39,270 bases of DNA from Deltaproteobacteria bacterium (lineage in GTDB: Bacteria; Desulfobacterota; DSM-4660; Desulfatiglandales; HGW-15), in NCBI GenBank assembly GCA_016931115.1, contig JAFGFM010000074.1, forward strand, positions 1 to 39,270, given 5' to 3'. The position numbers and the translations under genes were made by a program. The notes beneath the pieces were generated by a model that was given only the letters and a program-made list of their open reading frames with translations, made no database searches and was not told the origin of the DNA. This document shows, in pieces, positions 15,315 through 23,377 of this stretch (position 1 is the stretch's first letter; every line of letters begins with the position of its first letter).

Positions 15315-16153
15315 GGCAGTTTTGTGCCCCCGCCAAAATCGCCAAAACTGTGGTAACTATCAAGCAGGATGCCTCCTCCCAGAAAGGTGAAGATCAGCAT
15401 CATAAAACAAAAAATAGACATGATGGCTGAACGCCTACCCTGCCATCCGACAGCAAGCCTCTCATGCAGCAGGATCGCATAGCATATCCAGGTGACAAGA
15501 GACCAGACCTCTTTCGGGTCCCATCTCCAGTAGCTTCCGAGTACAGCCTGCGCATATGCAGCGCCTGTGATCATGCCTATGGTAATAAGAGGAAAACCAT
15601 ATACAAGTGAATAGTGGTTTATGGAATCAAGTGTTTCAAGCGAAGGGAGTCTTTTGAACAGCGTCCCCCTTGTCTTTCTTTTTATCTGCCGCTCCTGCAC
15701 CAGGTACATGACTGATGATACAAAGGCTATGGCAAATATGCCGTCACCAAGGAACATGGGAATGACGTGCAGCAATAGCCATATACCCTTTAAAACCGGA
15801 GGCACTGTATCAGGGAGATGGGGCAATGCTGAAGAGAGTATCATGAAAAATGCGGCAACAGGGGCCACAAATGACCCCAGCACCATTAACCTGAATTTCA
15901 CCTGGAATAAAAGATATGCACCTATAATACTCCATGCAAAAAAGGCCAGGGACATCTTTAGATTTATAACAGGGACTGTCCCGAGTGCAATATACCTGTA
16001 AACCAGAAACAGGGTCTGGAATAAAAACCCTGTAAACAGAACCCAGTATGCATATCTGAACACAGAGTTGTTCTGCCTGATTATATAAACGATAAAACCG
16101 CCTGTTGAGAGGATGATAAGAAAAAGGGCAATACCGGATAAAATATGTTCCAT
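15311..16153 (-). CDS. CcsA/HemX-family cytochrome c assembly membrane protein
   Basis: The start at 16153 has GAGGTG just upstream and gives 280 residues; an upstream ATG at 16285 would run through the preceding gene and is rejected. The protein is highly hydrophobic with about eight membrane helices, and carries the tryptophan-rich W-R-W-D-P-K-E-V-W-S-L-V-T-W motif plus conserved histidines (L-L-H-V-I-P-M; I-N-H-Y-S), which mark the CcmC/CcsA heme-handling family. Close relatives are annotated either HemX (a membrane protein encoded beside hemA) or CcsA (system II cytochrome c synthesis). No ResB/CcsB is seen nearby, so which role applies is open. It overlaps hemA by 4 bases and lies 7 bases after the precorrin-2 dehydrogenase gene. 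Confidence 0.9.
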   Translation of the reverse strand: MEHILSGIALFLIILSTGGFIVYIIRQNNSVFRYAYWVLFTGFLFQTLFLVYRYIALGTVPVINLKMSLAFFAWSIIGAYLLFQVKFRLMVLGSFVAPVAAFFMILSSALPHLPDTVPPVLKGIWLLLHVIPMFLGDGIFAIAFVSSVMYLVQERQIKRKTRGTLFKRLPSLETLDSINHYSLVYGFPLITIGMITGAAYAQAVLGSYWRWDPKEVWSLVTWICYAILLHERLAVGWQGRRSAIMSIFCFMMLIFTFLGGGILLDSYHSFGDFGGGTKLP

Positions 16154-16160
16154 TAGCACC

Positions 16161-16829
16161 TCATGCCTTAAGGTATTCCTTGATATCTTCTGTTGAAATA
16201 TCCTGTTCCATAATATCTGACAGTATTTTTGCCGCATTTTTATGATTATCTGACCTGATCGCATCCAGTAACCCGGAATCCACAATAGAATGAAACACCC
16301 TGCTGTTATCCTTTTGGTCGAATGACCTGGAAAGCACTGATTCCCTGACCTTCCCCATCATACGCAGAAAGAGTTCATACTCAGGGCCAAACTGGGATGA
16401 AAGCTGTTCCCTGATCTTCTTTGCAAGAGCCGGGCTCTTTCCTGAGGTTGATACAGATACAACAAGGTCACCCCTTCTGATGATTGATGGTACAATAAAG
16501 GTACAGTCAGTCGGCTGGTCAACAGCATTTATAAGCATCCCCTTTGCCTGTGCCGCCATAGATATCCTGTGGTTTAGTTCAGGGTCATCGGTCGCTGCGA
16601 TTGCAAGAAACTTATCCTTTAGAAATACCAGGCTGAATTCCCCGCCCAAGTATTTTACCCTGCCGCTTTCAACCAGGTTTTTGAGTTCAGGAGACAATTC
16701 ACGTGCAACAACACTGACTGATGCACCATACTCAATAAGTGTTAAAATCTTTCTACCTGCAACAGAACCGCCCCCAACAACCAGAACCTCTCTGCCTGTC
16801 AGATCAACCATAATAGGATAATATGCCAT
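16161..16829 (-). CDS. Precorrin-2 dehydrogenase / sirohydrochlorin ferrochelatase (Met8p/CysG-B type)
   Basis: A 222-residue stand-alone equivalent of the N-terminal part of CysG. It begins M-A-Y-Y-P-I-M-V-D-L and has the dinucleotide-binding loop V-V-G-G-G-S-V-A-G-R-K, then A-A-T-D-D-P-E-L-N, N-A-V-D-Q-P-T-D-C-T-F-I-V-P and S-V-S-T-S-G-K-S-P-A-L-A, all family motifs. It oxidises precorrin-2 to sirohydrochlorin with NAD+ and in some members inserts iron. Coupling with hemA and a CcsA/HemX gene is common in sulphate reducers, where siroheme serves dissimilatory sulphite reductase and the alternative heme pathway. AGGAG lies about 12 bases before the start. No uroporphyrinogen methylase domain is fused. 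Confidence 0.94.
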   Translation of the reverse strand: MAYYPIMVDLTGREVLVVGGGSVAGRKILTLIEYGASVSVVARELSPELKNLVESGRVKYLGGEFSLVFLKDKFLAIAATDDPELNHRISMAAQAKGMLINAVDQPTDCTFIVPSIIRRGDLVVSVSTSGKSPALAKKIREQLSSQFGPEYELFLRMMGKVRESVLSRSFDQKDNSRVFHSIVDSGLLDAIRSDNHKNAAKILSDIMEQDISTEDIKEYLKA

Positions 16830-16877
16830 AAAGAGTTTTTCTCCTCACCTTATACCTTAAATCTTATTTAGCCTAAA

Positions 16878-16926
16878 GACTATAGACTATAGACTATAGG
16901 CTGTAGGCTGTAGGCTGTAGGCTTTA
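16878..16926. repeat. Seven-base tandem repeat (GACTATA x3, GGCTGTA x3, GGCTTTA)
   Basis: Three copies of GACTATA (16878-16898) are followed by three of GGCTGTA (16899-16919) and one GGCTTTA (16920-16926). All share the frame G-x-C-T-x-T-A. It lies between the radical SAM gene's end and the start of the precorrin-2 dehydrogenase gene. It is followed by a C/G-rich stretch with two CCCTGCGCCTT copies. The two block types suggest expansion after divergence of a single unit. Confidence 0.85.
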
Positions 16927-16963
16927 GCCCTGCGCCTTACACCCTGCGCCTTGCGCCCCTCTT

Positions 16964-18121
16964 TTATATATACTGATCTACCATATCACTGATCGTCTGT
17001 TCAAGCCCGGATTCACCTTCCTGCCTGCGTATTTCAGATATCATGTTTTCTATCCTGTTTCTTGTTACAGGGTCAGTATAAACATCTGTTATCGACCTGT
17101 ATGCCCCTCCCCTTCTGCCCACACGGTAAATCATCCTCTCATGATCCGGCATATCCTGATAACCTTTTATTACATCCAGCATCTTTTGCTTACCCTGCGG
17201 AAAGGTGCCATTTACATCTTCAAGCAGGTTCATGATATGGTCGCTTGTGAGTGTGCTTGTGATATTTTCGAGGGTCGCGATAAACAGACGAATCTCTTCT
17301 GCTATCCCATCATCTGTCTGCTTAATAAATTCGCCTGATCTTACCTTTTCTATTAAAGGCACCCTCGCAGGGATTCTAAGGCTTCTTAACCTTATAAAAT
17401 GGGGGTTAATCCGGTTTAGCACCTTTGCTGTAACCTCTGCATGTTCTTTCCACATCTCCTGCCCACCAAGCCCTGGCATCACATATTCGGAGAGCTCCAT
17501 ACCTGCTGCGATCACCTTCTGCCCTGCTTCAACCTGCTGATCAGATGTAACCCCTTTTTTGATGAGTTTAAGGAGTGGGTCATAACCTGTTTCAAGGCCA
17601 ACATGTATCCTGTTAAGTCCCGCCTTCCTGATTTTAACAAGCTCTTCCACACTCTTTCTTGCGATTGTCCTTGACCTGGAGTAGGTGGTTATGCGGGTTA
17701 TCTCAGGAAAATTTGCCCTTAAATATTCAAGCACCACAACAAGCTCATCTGTCTTCATGATAAGGTTATCAGCATCCTGCAGAAAACAGGCATTGGTGCC
17801 ATAATACATCCACATGGCCATGCTTCTAAAACTTTCTGACCTGCCGGGTTCATTAAAAAGAGTGGTTATAACCTGAGAATTTATCTCTCCCCCATAACCG
17901 AGCCTGAATGAGACCTCTTTTATACTATCATAGATCTCCCTGGCGGTTTTTATGTCATCCTTTATCTCCTGAACCTCTCTTAAGGAGAATTTCCTTCCCT
18001 TATATACAGGGCAGAACATGCACTGATTCCAGGGGCAGTTTCTTGTGATCCTCAATAACAGGCTTTTTGCCTCGTTTGGCGGTCTTATTGGCCCCTGTTC
18101 AAAATTTAGCTGCTGTACCAT
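16964..18121 (-). CDS. Radical SAM protein of unknown substrate
   Basis: A 385-residue protein with the cluster-binding motif C29-P-W-N-Q-C34-M-F-C37 (C-x4-C-x2-C, the spacing of the R-x-C-x-x-N-x-C-x-F-C radical SAM group), preceded by L-L-R-I-T-R-N. Further radical SAM elements are L-G-Y-G-G-E, the strand I-T-R-I-T-T-Y-S-R, G-L-N-R-I-H-V-G-L-E-T-G and V-M-P-G-L-G-G. No B12-binding or TRAM domain is attached and the C-terminus lacks extra Cys clusters. The start overlaps hisA by 16 bases, so the pair is translated together. A link to histidine or purine chemistry is suggested only by this overlap; the reaction is unknown. Confidence 0.88.
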   Translation of the reverse strand: MVQQLNFEQGPIRPPNEAKSLLLRITRNCPWNQCMFCPVYKGRKFSLREVQEIKDDIKTAREIYDSIKEVSFRLGYGGEINSQVITTLFNEPGRSESFRSMAMWMYYGTNACFLQDADNLIMKTDELVVVLEYLRANFPEITRITTYSRSRTIARKSVEELVKIRKAGLNRIHVGLETGYDPLLKLIKKGVTSDQQVEAGQKVIAAGMELSEYVMPGLGGQEMWKEHAEVTAKVLNRINPHFIRLRSLRIPARVPLIEKVRSGEFIKQTDDGIAEEIRLFIATLENITSTLTSDHIMNLLEDVNGTFPQGKQKMLDVIKGYQDMPDHERMIYRVGRRGGAYRSITDVYTDPVTRNRIENMISEIRRQEGESGLEQTISDMVDQYI

Positions 18122-18903
18122 GCTGATGATTTCCTTTGTTTTTCCAAATAATTATTATGCCATCTAACCACCTCACAATATGGCACATCCCCGCCAAATA
18201 TATCAAGGCTGCTCCCGATTGTGGCATGTACCCTGCCCTTACCCAATTTGAGGATAAGGTCCATATCTGCTAAGGATTTTATACCCCCTGCGTAGGTTAC
18301 TGGAATCGGGCTGAATTCGCCCAGTATATTAACAAGCTCTTCCTCTATACCCTGCCTTTTCCCTTCAACATCCACACCATGAACCAGAAACTCATCACAG
18401 TATTCTGAAAGCCATGCAAGGGTGCTTTTATCAACCTTTAAACCGGTAAATTTCTGCCACCGGTCAGTTACCACATAATAATCACCATCCCTTTTGCGGC
18501 AGCTCAGATCTATAACAAGCCTCTCTTTTTTGACTGTCTCGACTATTTTTTTCAGATGCCCATCATCTATTTTTTCTTCGGTAAAGAGGTAAGACGTAAC
18601 AATTACATGGCTTGCCCCAGCATCAAGGTATTCCTTTGCGTTATCAGGGGTTATGCCGCCTCCAACCTGAAGACCGCCCGGAAACGTTTTAAGGGCTGAT
18701 ATGGCCGCATCATGGTTACCCTGGCCAAGTGATATCACATGCCCGCCCTTAAGATTATCCGCCATATACATCCTGGCAAAATATGCGGGCGAAAGATCAG
18801 TCTCAAAATTAACCTGTGTGTTTTTTTCATCACCTGTCAGGCTGCCGCCGACTATCTGTACCACCCTGCCATTACGCAGATCTATGCATGGTCTGAAACC
18901 CAT
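18106..18903 (-). CDS. hisA: HisA, eukaryotic-type ProFAR isomerase
   Basis: A 265-residue (beta/alpha)8 protein beginning F-R-P-C-I-D-L-R-N-G-R-V-V-Q-I-V-G-G, with the catalytic Asp8 and a second Asp in V-H-G-V-D-V-E-G. The phosphate loops are L-Q-V-G-G-G-I and T-Y-A-G-G-I. The F-R-P-C-I-D start, the position of insertions and the length match the HIS6-like group of plants and fungi rather than the usual bacterial HisA (about 240 residues, I-P-A-I-D-L). Family members convert ProFAR to PRFAR in histidine synthesis. No other his genes are in the window. It overlaps the radical SAM gene by 16 bases. A TATAAT lies only 6 bases before the ATG with an AAGGGGG just upstream of it; this may be chance. 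Confidence 0.9.
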   Translation of the reverse strand: MGFRPCIDLRNGRVVQIVGGSLTGDEKNTQVNFETDLSPAYFARMYMADNLKGGHVISLGQGNHDAAISALKTFPGGLQVGGGITPDNAKEYLDAGASHVIVTSYLFTEEKIDDGHLKKIVETVKKERLVIDLSCRKRDGDYYVVTDRWQKFTGLKVDKSTLAWLSEYCDEFLVHGVDVEGKRQGIEEELVNILGEFSPIPVTYAGGIKSLADMDLILKLGKGRVHATIGSSLDIFGGDVPYCEVVRWHNNYLEKQRKSSAWYSS

Positions 18904-19009
18904 CCGGAAATTATACCCCCTTCGTAACTATCTGAAACAATGTCAGAAAACACCATCAGAATGACTATCATACTATATCAATCCAGTCATCTGAAAAAAC
19001 AATCAGCCA

Positions 19010-19038
19010 TTGACATATAATTTCTCATAACTTATACT
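19010..19038 (+). promoter_or_regulatory. Sigma-70-type promoter for trpB2
   Basis: TTGACA at 19010-19015 and TATACT at 19033-19038 are separated by exactly 17 bases. The start of transcription would be near 19045, leaving an 85-base leader before trpB2 with AGAGGAG close to the ATG. No trp operator or attenuator-like hairpin was obvious in the leader. Confidence 0.75.
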
Positions 19039-19129
19039 CCGTCGGTCAAATGAGGCAAAACAAGGCATAAACACAGTTATGTATTGTAACTGGTCAATCT
19101 GACAACCAAAAAAAATAGAGGAGAAAAAC

Positions 19130-20506
19130 ATGAAAACAAACACCATCTTTCTGAGCCCGGATGAGATGCCAAGGCAGTGGTATAATATCCTGGCAGACAT
19201 AAAAATGAACCCCCCCCTGGGCCCCGATGGAAAACCTGTTACACCTGAGATGCTGGCGCCTGTCTTTCCAATGAATCTTATTGAACAGGAGGTCAGTACT
19301 GAAAGATGGATAACAATCCCTGATGAAGTAATGAATATTTACTCCATATGGCGTCCTTCACCCCTTATCCGTGCTGTAAACTTTGAAAAGGCGCTCGGTA
19401 CACCCGCTAAAATCTACTACAAGAACGAAAGCGTAAGCCCTGCTGGAAGCCATAAACCCAATACCGCTGTGCCACAGGCATATTATAACAAGGTGTTCGG
19501 CATAAAGAAGCTTACCACAGAGACTGGCGCAGGCCAGTGGGGAAGTGCCCTATCATTTGCATGCAGCCAGATCGGGCTTGAATGCAAGATATACATGGTT
19601 CGTATCAGCTTTGACCAGAAGCCCTACAGAAAGGCACAGATGCAGGCATGGGGCGGCAAATGTGTAGCAAGCCCCAGTAATGAAACAAACGCTGGAAGGG
19701 CAATACTTGCCAAAGACCCGAACACACCCGGAAGCCTTGGTATTGCCATCAGTGAGGCAGTGGAGGCCGCGGTAAGCGACACAACTGGTCAGACCCGCTA
19801 TGCACTGGGCAGCGTGCTCAACCATGTAATGCTTCACCAGACAGTGATAGGTCTTGAGGCAAAAAAACAGCTTGAAAAGACCGGTGATTATCCTGACATA
19901 GTAATCGGCTGCGCTGGCGGCGGAAGCAACTTTGCAGGCATTGCATTTCCATTCGTATCTGACAAGATGCATGGTAAAAAGGTAGAGATATACCCGGTTG
20001 AACCCATAGCATGCCCGACCTTAACAAGGGGGCCATTCGTATATGATCACGGTGACACAGCAAGGTATACACCGCTTCTTGCAATGCACAGCCTTGGCCA
20101 TGCATTTGTACCGCCTCCGGTTCATGCAGGAGGATTGAGGTATCACGGCATGTCTCCAATTGTAAGCCAGCTTGTTACAGAGAACCTGCTCACACCAAAG
20201 GCGGTTTCACAGATAGACGCATTCAAGGCAGGCGTTCTCTTTGCCAGAACAGAGGGTATGATCCCCGCACCGGAATCAAACCATGCTATTGCACAGGTGG
20301 TTATCGAGGCAAACAGGGCAAAAGAAACAGGAGAAAAGAAGGTAATACTCTTTAACCTGAGCGGACACGGGCTTCTTGACCTTGGTTCATATGAAAAGTA
20401 TTTTGCAAATGAACTGGATAATTATGCAATCTCAGATGAAGATCTTGCAAAATCCGAAGCGGTCTTCAAGGATTTCCCAAAACCGCAACTGCTGAAGAGT
20501 ATTTAA
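19130..20506 (+). CDS. trpB: TrpB2, tryptophan synthase beta-like enzyme
   Basis: A 458-residue TrpB2-type protein, longer than TrpB1 (about 400). The PLP lysine is K109 in G-S-H-K-P-N-T-A; E-T-G-A-G-Q-W-G is the substrate-binding loop with the conserved Glu, and G-C-A-G-G-G-S-N-F-A-G the cofactor phosphate site. The N-terminal extension (L-S-P-D-E-M-P, N-P-P-L-G-P-D-G-K-P-V) and P-V-E-P-I-A-C-P-T-L-T-R-G are characteristic of TrpB2. TrpB2 makes tryptophan from indole and serine, often without TrpA; it may act in indole salvage. It has its own promoter and terminator and no trpA nearby, which fits a stand-alone role. Confidence 0.95.
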   Translation: MKTNTIFLSPDEMPRQWYNILADIKMNPPLGPDGKPVTPEMLAPVFPMNLIEQEVSTERWITIPDEVMNIYSIWRPSPLIRAVNFEKALGTPAKIYYKNESVSPAGSHKPNTAVPQAYYNKVFGIKKLTTETGAGQWGSALSFACSQIGLECKIYMVRISFDQKPYRKAQMQAWGGKCVASPSNETNAGRAILAKDPNTPGSLGIAISEAVEAAVSDTTGQTRYALGSVLNHVMLHQTVIGLEAKKQLEKTGDYPDIVIGCAGGGSNFAGIAFPFVSDKMHGKKVEIYPVEPIACPTLTRGPFVYDHGDTARYTPLLAMHSLGHAFVPPPVHAGGLRYHGMSPIVSQLVTENLLTPKAVSQIDAFKAGVLFARTEGMIPAPESNHAIAQVVIEANRAKETGEKKVILFNLSGHGLLDLGSYEKYFANELDNYAISDEDLAKSEAVFKDFPKPQLLKSI

Positions 20507-20520
20507 TTTTTATGAAGATA

Positions 20521-20570
20521 TGTCACTGTCAACCAGGAGGTTATGACCTCTGGTGACAGTGACATTTTTA
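20521..20570 (+). terminator. Terminator after trpB2
   Basis: A strong inverted repeat (GTCACTGTCAACCAGGAGGT against GACCTCTGGTGACAGTGAC, with a small bulge) is followed by ATTTTTA. It lies 15 bases after the trpB2 stop. Confidence 0.8.
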
Positions 20571-20603
20571 TTACGAGATAACTTATACATGGAGGAAAAA
20601 GTT

Positions 20604-21569
20604 ATGAAACTGAGGAACATCTGTCTTTTGATTCTAGCTTTATTTTTTATTTTTGCGATTCCAATGTCATCAAGCGCCTATGACCTGCCATCAGTAAACC
20701 TTGGCTTTACAAGCTTTATGGATGGCGCTCCGCCATCAGGCCCAGGACTCTATTCACAGAATTATATGCAGTACTGGACAGCAGATGAATTCAAGGATCA
20801 GAATGGTAATGCACTTTTACCGCCCTTTGCCGGTGAGGAATTAGAGGCATGGATTACACTTATTCAGTGTACCTACCAGTCAGATATGGAGTTTATCCTC
20901 ACGGCAAAATGGGGACTTGATGTTATTATCCCATTTGCAAAGCTTGATGTGAGCTATGATACGTATATGGCAGGTTTTCCCATGGAAAATTCGGGAGTTG
21001 GAGATTTATGGGTAGGCCCTTATCTGCAATGGGACCCGATAATGGGCGCAAACGGCCCCAAACTTCTGCACAGGTTCTCACTCGGTTTTATTATTCCGAC
21101 CGGGGATTATGATGAAACGAAGGCTATAAATGCAGGCAGTAATTTTTTCTCTTTTAATCCATACTGGGCAGCAACATATTTTATAACCCCAAAATGGACC
21201 GCATCAACAAGGGTCAGTTACCTGTTGAATGAAGAAAATGATGAACCTTATGCCCCTCTTGCTGCAATGGGCGTAGAGGAGGTACAGGCCGGTGAGGCAT
21301 TTCATATAAATTTTGCCACCTCCTATGAATTGATACCCCAGAAATTACGTGCTGGTATTAATGGATATTATTTAAGACAGCTTAGTGAGACTGAGTATGA
21401 TGGGGTTGACCAGATCGGCTCAAAAGAAAAGGTCTTGGCTGTAGGCCCTGGCGTGCTCTATTCATTTAATAAGGATGCACACCTGTTCATAAACATGTAC
21501 TTTGAATCAGATGCAGAAAACAGACCTGAAGGGGAAAGAATCAACGCAAGGTTTGTATATCATTTCTAA
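20604..21569 (+). CDS. SphA/MetA-type outer-membrane barrel protein
   Basis: The start at 20604 has GGAGGA at 20591-20596 and begins a standard signal peptide (M-K-L-R-N-I-C-L-L-I-L, ending S-S-S-A-Y); an earlier ATG at 20553 lies in the terminator and is rejected. The 321-residue protein is rich in alternating beta segments and aromatic residues and ends in F-V-Y-H-F, the terminal-Phe signature of outer-membrane beta-barrels. Segments such as G-V-G-D-L-W-V-G-P, F-S-L-G-F-I-I-P-T-G-D-Y-D and N-F-F-S-F-N-P-Y-W-A-A-T-Y resemble the phenol-degradation meta-pathway transporter family. Members are placed near aromatic or hydrocarbon catabolic genes and are thought to help uptake of hydrophobic substrates; the substrate here is unknown. 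Confidence 0.85.
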   Translation: MKLRNICLLILALFFIFAIPMSSSAYDLPSVNLGFTSFMDGAPPSGPGLYSQNYMQYWTADEFKDQNGNALLPPFAGEELEAWITLIQCTYQSDMEFILTAKWGLDVIIPFAKLDVSYDTYMAGFPMENSGVGDLWVGPYLQWDPIMGANGPKLLHRFSLGFIIPTGDYDETKAINAGSNFFSFNPYWAATYFITPKWTASTRVSYLLNEENDEPYAPLAAMGVEEVQAGEAFHINFATSYELIPQKLRAGINGYYLRQLSETEYDGVDQIGSKEKVLAVGPGVLYSFNKDAHLFINMYFESDAENRPEGERINARFVYHF

Positions 21570-21577
21570 TGTTTTTC

Positions 21578-21601
21578 AGGGGCGAATAATTATTCGCCCC
21601 T
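21578..21601. repeat. Perfect 24-base palindrome after the barrel gene
   Basis: AGGGGCGAATAA is followed directly by its exact reverse complement. It starts 8 bases after the stop at 21569. The GGGGCGAATAATTATTCGCCCC core is a repeat type met often in intergenic DNA of Desulfobacterota and other anaerobes; here it may double as a transcript end. Confidence 0.8.
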
Positions 21602-21824
21602 ACGTTTGAAGTGCCCTGACATTGCTGCATCTCAGAAGATATTTACTTTTTTATTGACGGTGGGTATTGATAATTTTCAATTGTTGATTCATTTTTATTA
21701 ATTTTCTCTTCACTTATTACATTATTGCTTTGACAAAAAACACATATAACCAAAAATAAAATACAAACAAGACATTAGTGGGAAATATTTTTTAACAATG
21801 ATCGGTGGCAATAATAAAAGGCAA

Positions 21825-22256
21825 TCATGGTTCACCATGTAAACCTTTGATAAGTATTTCACGTATCTTTTCAGGAAGGACTTGCTTTACATGGGCCTGA
21901 AAATCCTCATTCGTGTATTTACCGAATTTAGGATTACCCACGCGGAAGATGGACATCTCATCCTTGTTTGACCCTATCATGAGCGGGATATCTGCTGATA
22001 TGGCCGGGGCATCAGGTATAAATGGTTTACGTTTCAGTGTAATACCATCTACACAGGGTATAAAACCCTTTGTTGGCACCATTGCCATAAGCATGGCCAC
22101 CTTTCTGCCGCCGCCGCTCTCACCGAATATGGTTACATTATCAGGGTCGCCACCAAAATTTTTAATATTTGCCTTTACCCACTCAAGGCTCAAGATAATA
22201 TCAAGCATGCCGGCCTGGCCTGAGGAGGCATACTCCGGCCCCCATAGGTCACTCAA
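21825..22256 (-). pseudogene. Decayed type B carboxylesterase
   Basis: Minus-strand frame of 143 residues. Residues 1-64 match the region around the nucleophile ([19 protein letters not shown], then F-G-E-S-G-G-G). The next part jumps straight from A-M-V-P-T-K-G-F to [11 protein letters not shown], dropping roughly 100 or more residues present in intact family members, and continues to [14 protein letters not shown]. It stops before the catalytic His region. There is no N-terminal domain; the frame begins after a TAA and has only a TTG as possible start (22254-22256). An in-frame internal deletion plus losses at both ends indicate a dead gene. Confidence 0.8.
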
Positions 22257-22355
22257 CTGTAAAGAGCCTTACGCCTGATACGCACTAACACTTATACCTT
22301 TTTATCCCTCTTGCTGATAAAAATCAATTACAGATCTCATGATCTATGGATTACC

Positions 22356-22385
22356 TTGACATATTAACCCTTCCCTGAGAATATT
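22356..22385 (+). promoter_or_regulatory. Candidate promoter for the bicupin gene
   Basis: TTGACA at 22356-22361 and AATATT at 22380-22385 (18-base spacer). The -35 is perfect, the -10 weak (4 of 6). The start would leave a leader of about 50 bases containing AAGGAGG at about 22425. Confidence 0.5.
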
Positions 22386-22441
22386 ACCGCCTGACATAAT
22401 GATCTCAAGGTATCAAATAAAACCAAGGAGGATCTATCCCG

Positions 22442-23368
22442 ATGGCCGATCTAAAATCAATATCAGAGTATGAAAAGTATGCGATCAGGCAGCCAGACAT
22501 GACCCTTTTTCCAAAAGTAAAGGGCCGTGAACCCATAATGACCTACCTTAATAACAGACTGTTTCCGGGTGTGCCATATCATATAGACATGAGCTTTATC
22601 ACCTCTAAACCTGAACCTCACATATTTGAACATGCAATCGATTATGACCGGATCTATATATTCTGGAGCACGGATCACAAAAACCCTCAGCTGCTTGGTG
22701 CAACAATCGAGTGCTACATTAATGGATACAGGACAGAATTCAGCAATACAACAAGCCTCTTTATTCCAAAAGGGGTGAGGTTAGGCCCTGTCAACTGGCT
22801 CAAGCTTAACCGCCCCCATATTATGATGGAATTTATCATCGGGACAGGTGACAGCTCTGTTTTAAAAGCAAGCGGCATGTTTGACCCAAAAGATGGGCTC
22901 CCGCAAAAGAGAGATGATATCAACTATGAGCAGTATATAATAAGAAGCCCGCTCAGAGAGGCCGGCAACCCCATGCAGGGGCCATACAGGATGTATCCCA
23001 CCATGACCTACATGAGTTCAAGGCAGTGCAAGGCCAACAACAACTACATAGAATTTGGTTATATCTGGGATATAGTGGAACCGCCGCTTCCAAGGATGAC
23101 CCACTATAATTTTGATGAGATCGTGCTCCATTTTGGCAACGACCCTGACAACCCTGCCTCACTTGGCGGGCACATGAGGTTTGATGTGGGCAAGGATAAA
23201 CTTGAGTTTGATACCAACTTCTGTGTATGGCTTCCCAGGGGGCTGTCACATGGTCCGCTCATATGGTATGACATTAAAAGACCATTTATCGAGATGGCCA
23301 TAATGCTTAATGCCGGCACTGTTGAAGAGTATGCAAATGACGCCAATTTTGAGCTTGATGTAAAATAA
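22442..23368 (+). CDS. Bicupin-like protein, metal sites degenerate
   Basis: A 308-residue protein made of two copies of a cupin-like domain. Copy 1 contains E-H-A-I-D-Y-D-R-I-Y-I-F-W and F-I-P-K-G-V-R-L-G-P; copy 2 contains T-H-Y-N-F-D-E-I-V-L-H-F-G and L-P-R-G-L-S-H-G-P-L. Both end with N-R-P-H-I-M-M-E-F or K-R-P-F-I-E-M-A-I type strands. The same layout occurs in the two single-domain cupins at 27912 and 28406, where the HxH-x3-E and P-x-G-x-x-H metal motifs are complete. Here the HxH is lost in both copies; the motif 2 His is kept only in copy 2. No signal peptide or membrane segment. AAGGAGG precedes the start. Possible roles are ligand-binding or a regulatory paralogue of the active cupins; function unknown. 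It converges with the kinase gene at 23378 with a 9-base gap. Confidence 0.85.
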   Translation: MADLKSISEYEKYAIRQPDMTLFPKVKGREPIMTYLNNRLFPGVPYHIDMSFITSKPEPHIFEHAIDYDRIYIFWSTDHKNPQLLGATIECYINGYRTEFSNTTSLFIPKGVRLGPVNWLKLNRPHIMMEFIIGTGDSSVLKASGMFDPKDGLPQKRDDINYEQYIIRSPLREAGNPMQGPYRMYPTMTYMSSRQCKANNNYIEFGYIWDIVEPPLPRMTHYNFDEIVLHFGNDPDNPASLGGHMRFDVGKDKLEFDTNFCVWLPRGLSHGPLIWYDIKRPFIEMAIMLNAGTVEEYANDANFELDVK

Positions 23369-23377
23369 TCATATAGT

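Noticed and set aside
16964-18121. C-x4-C-x2-C motif as a defective radical SAM site
   Set aside because: This spacing is normal in one large group of radical SAM proteins, so it is not evidence of loss of function.
19045-19129. Possible riboswitch or trp attenuator in the trpB2 leader
   Set aside because: No convincing stem-loops or leader peptide with Trp codons were seen.
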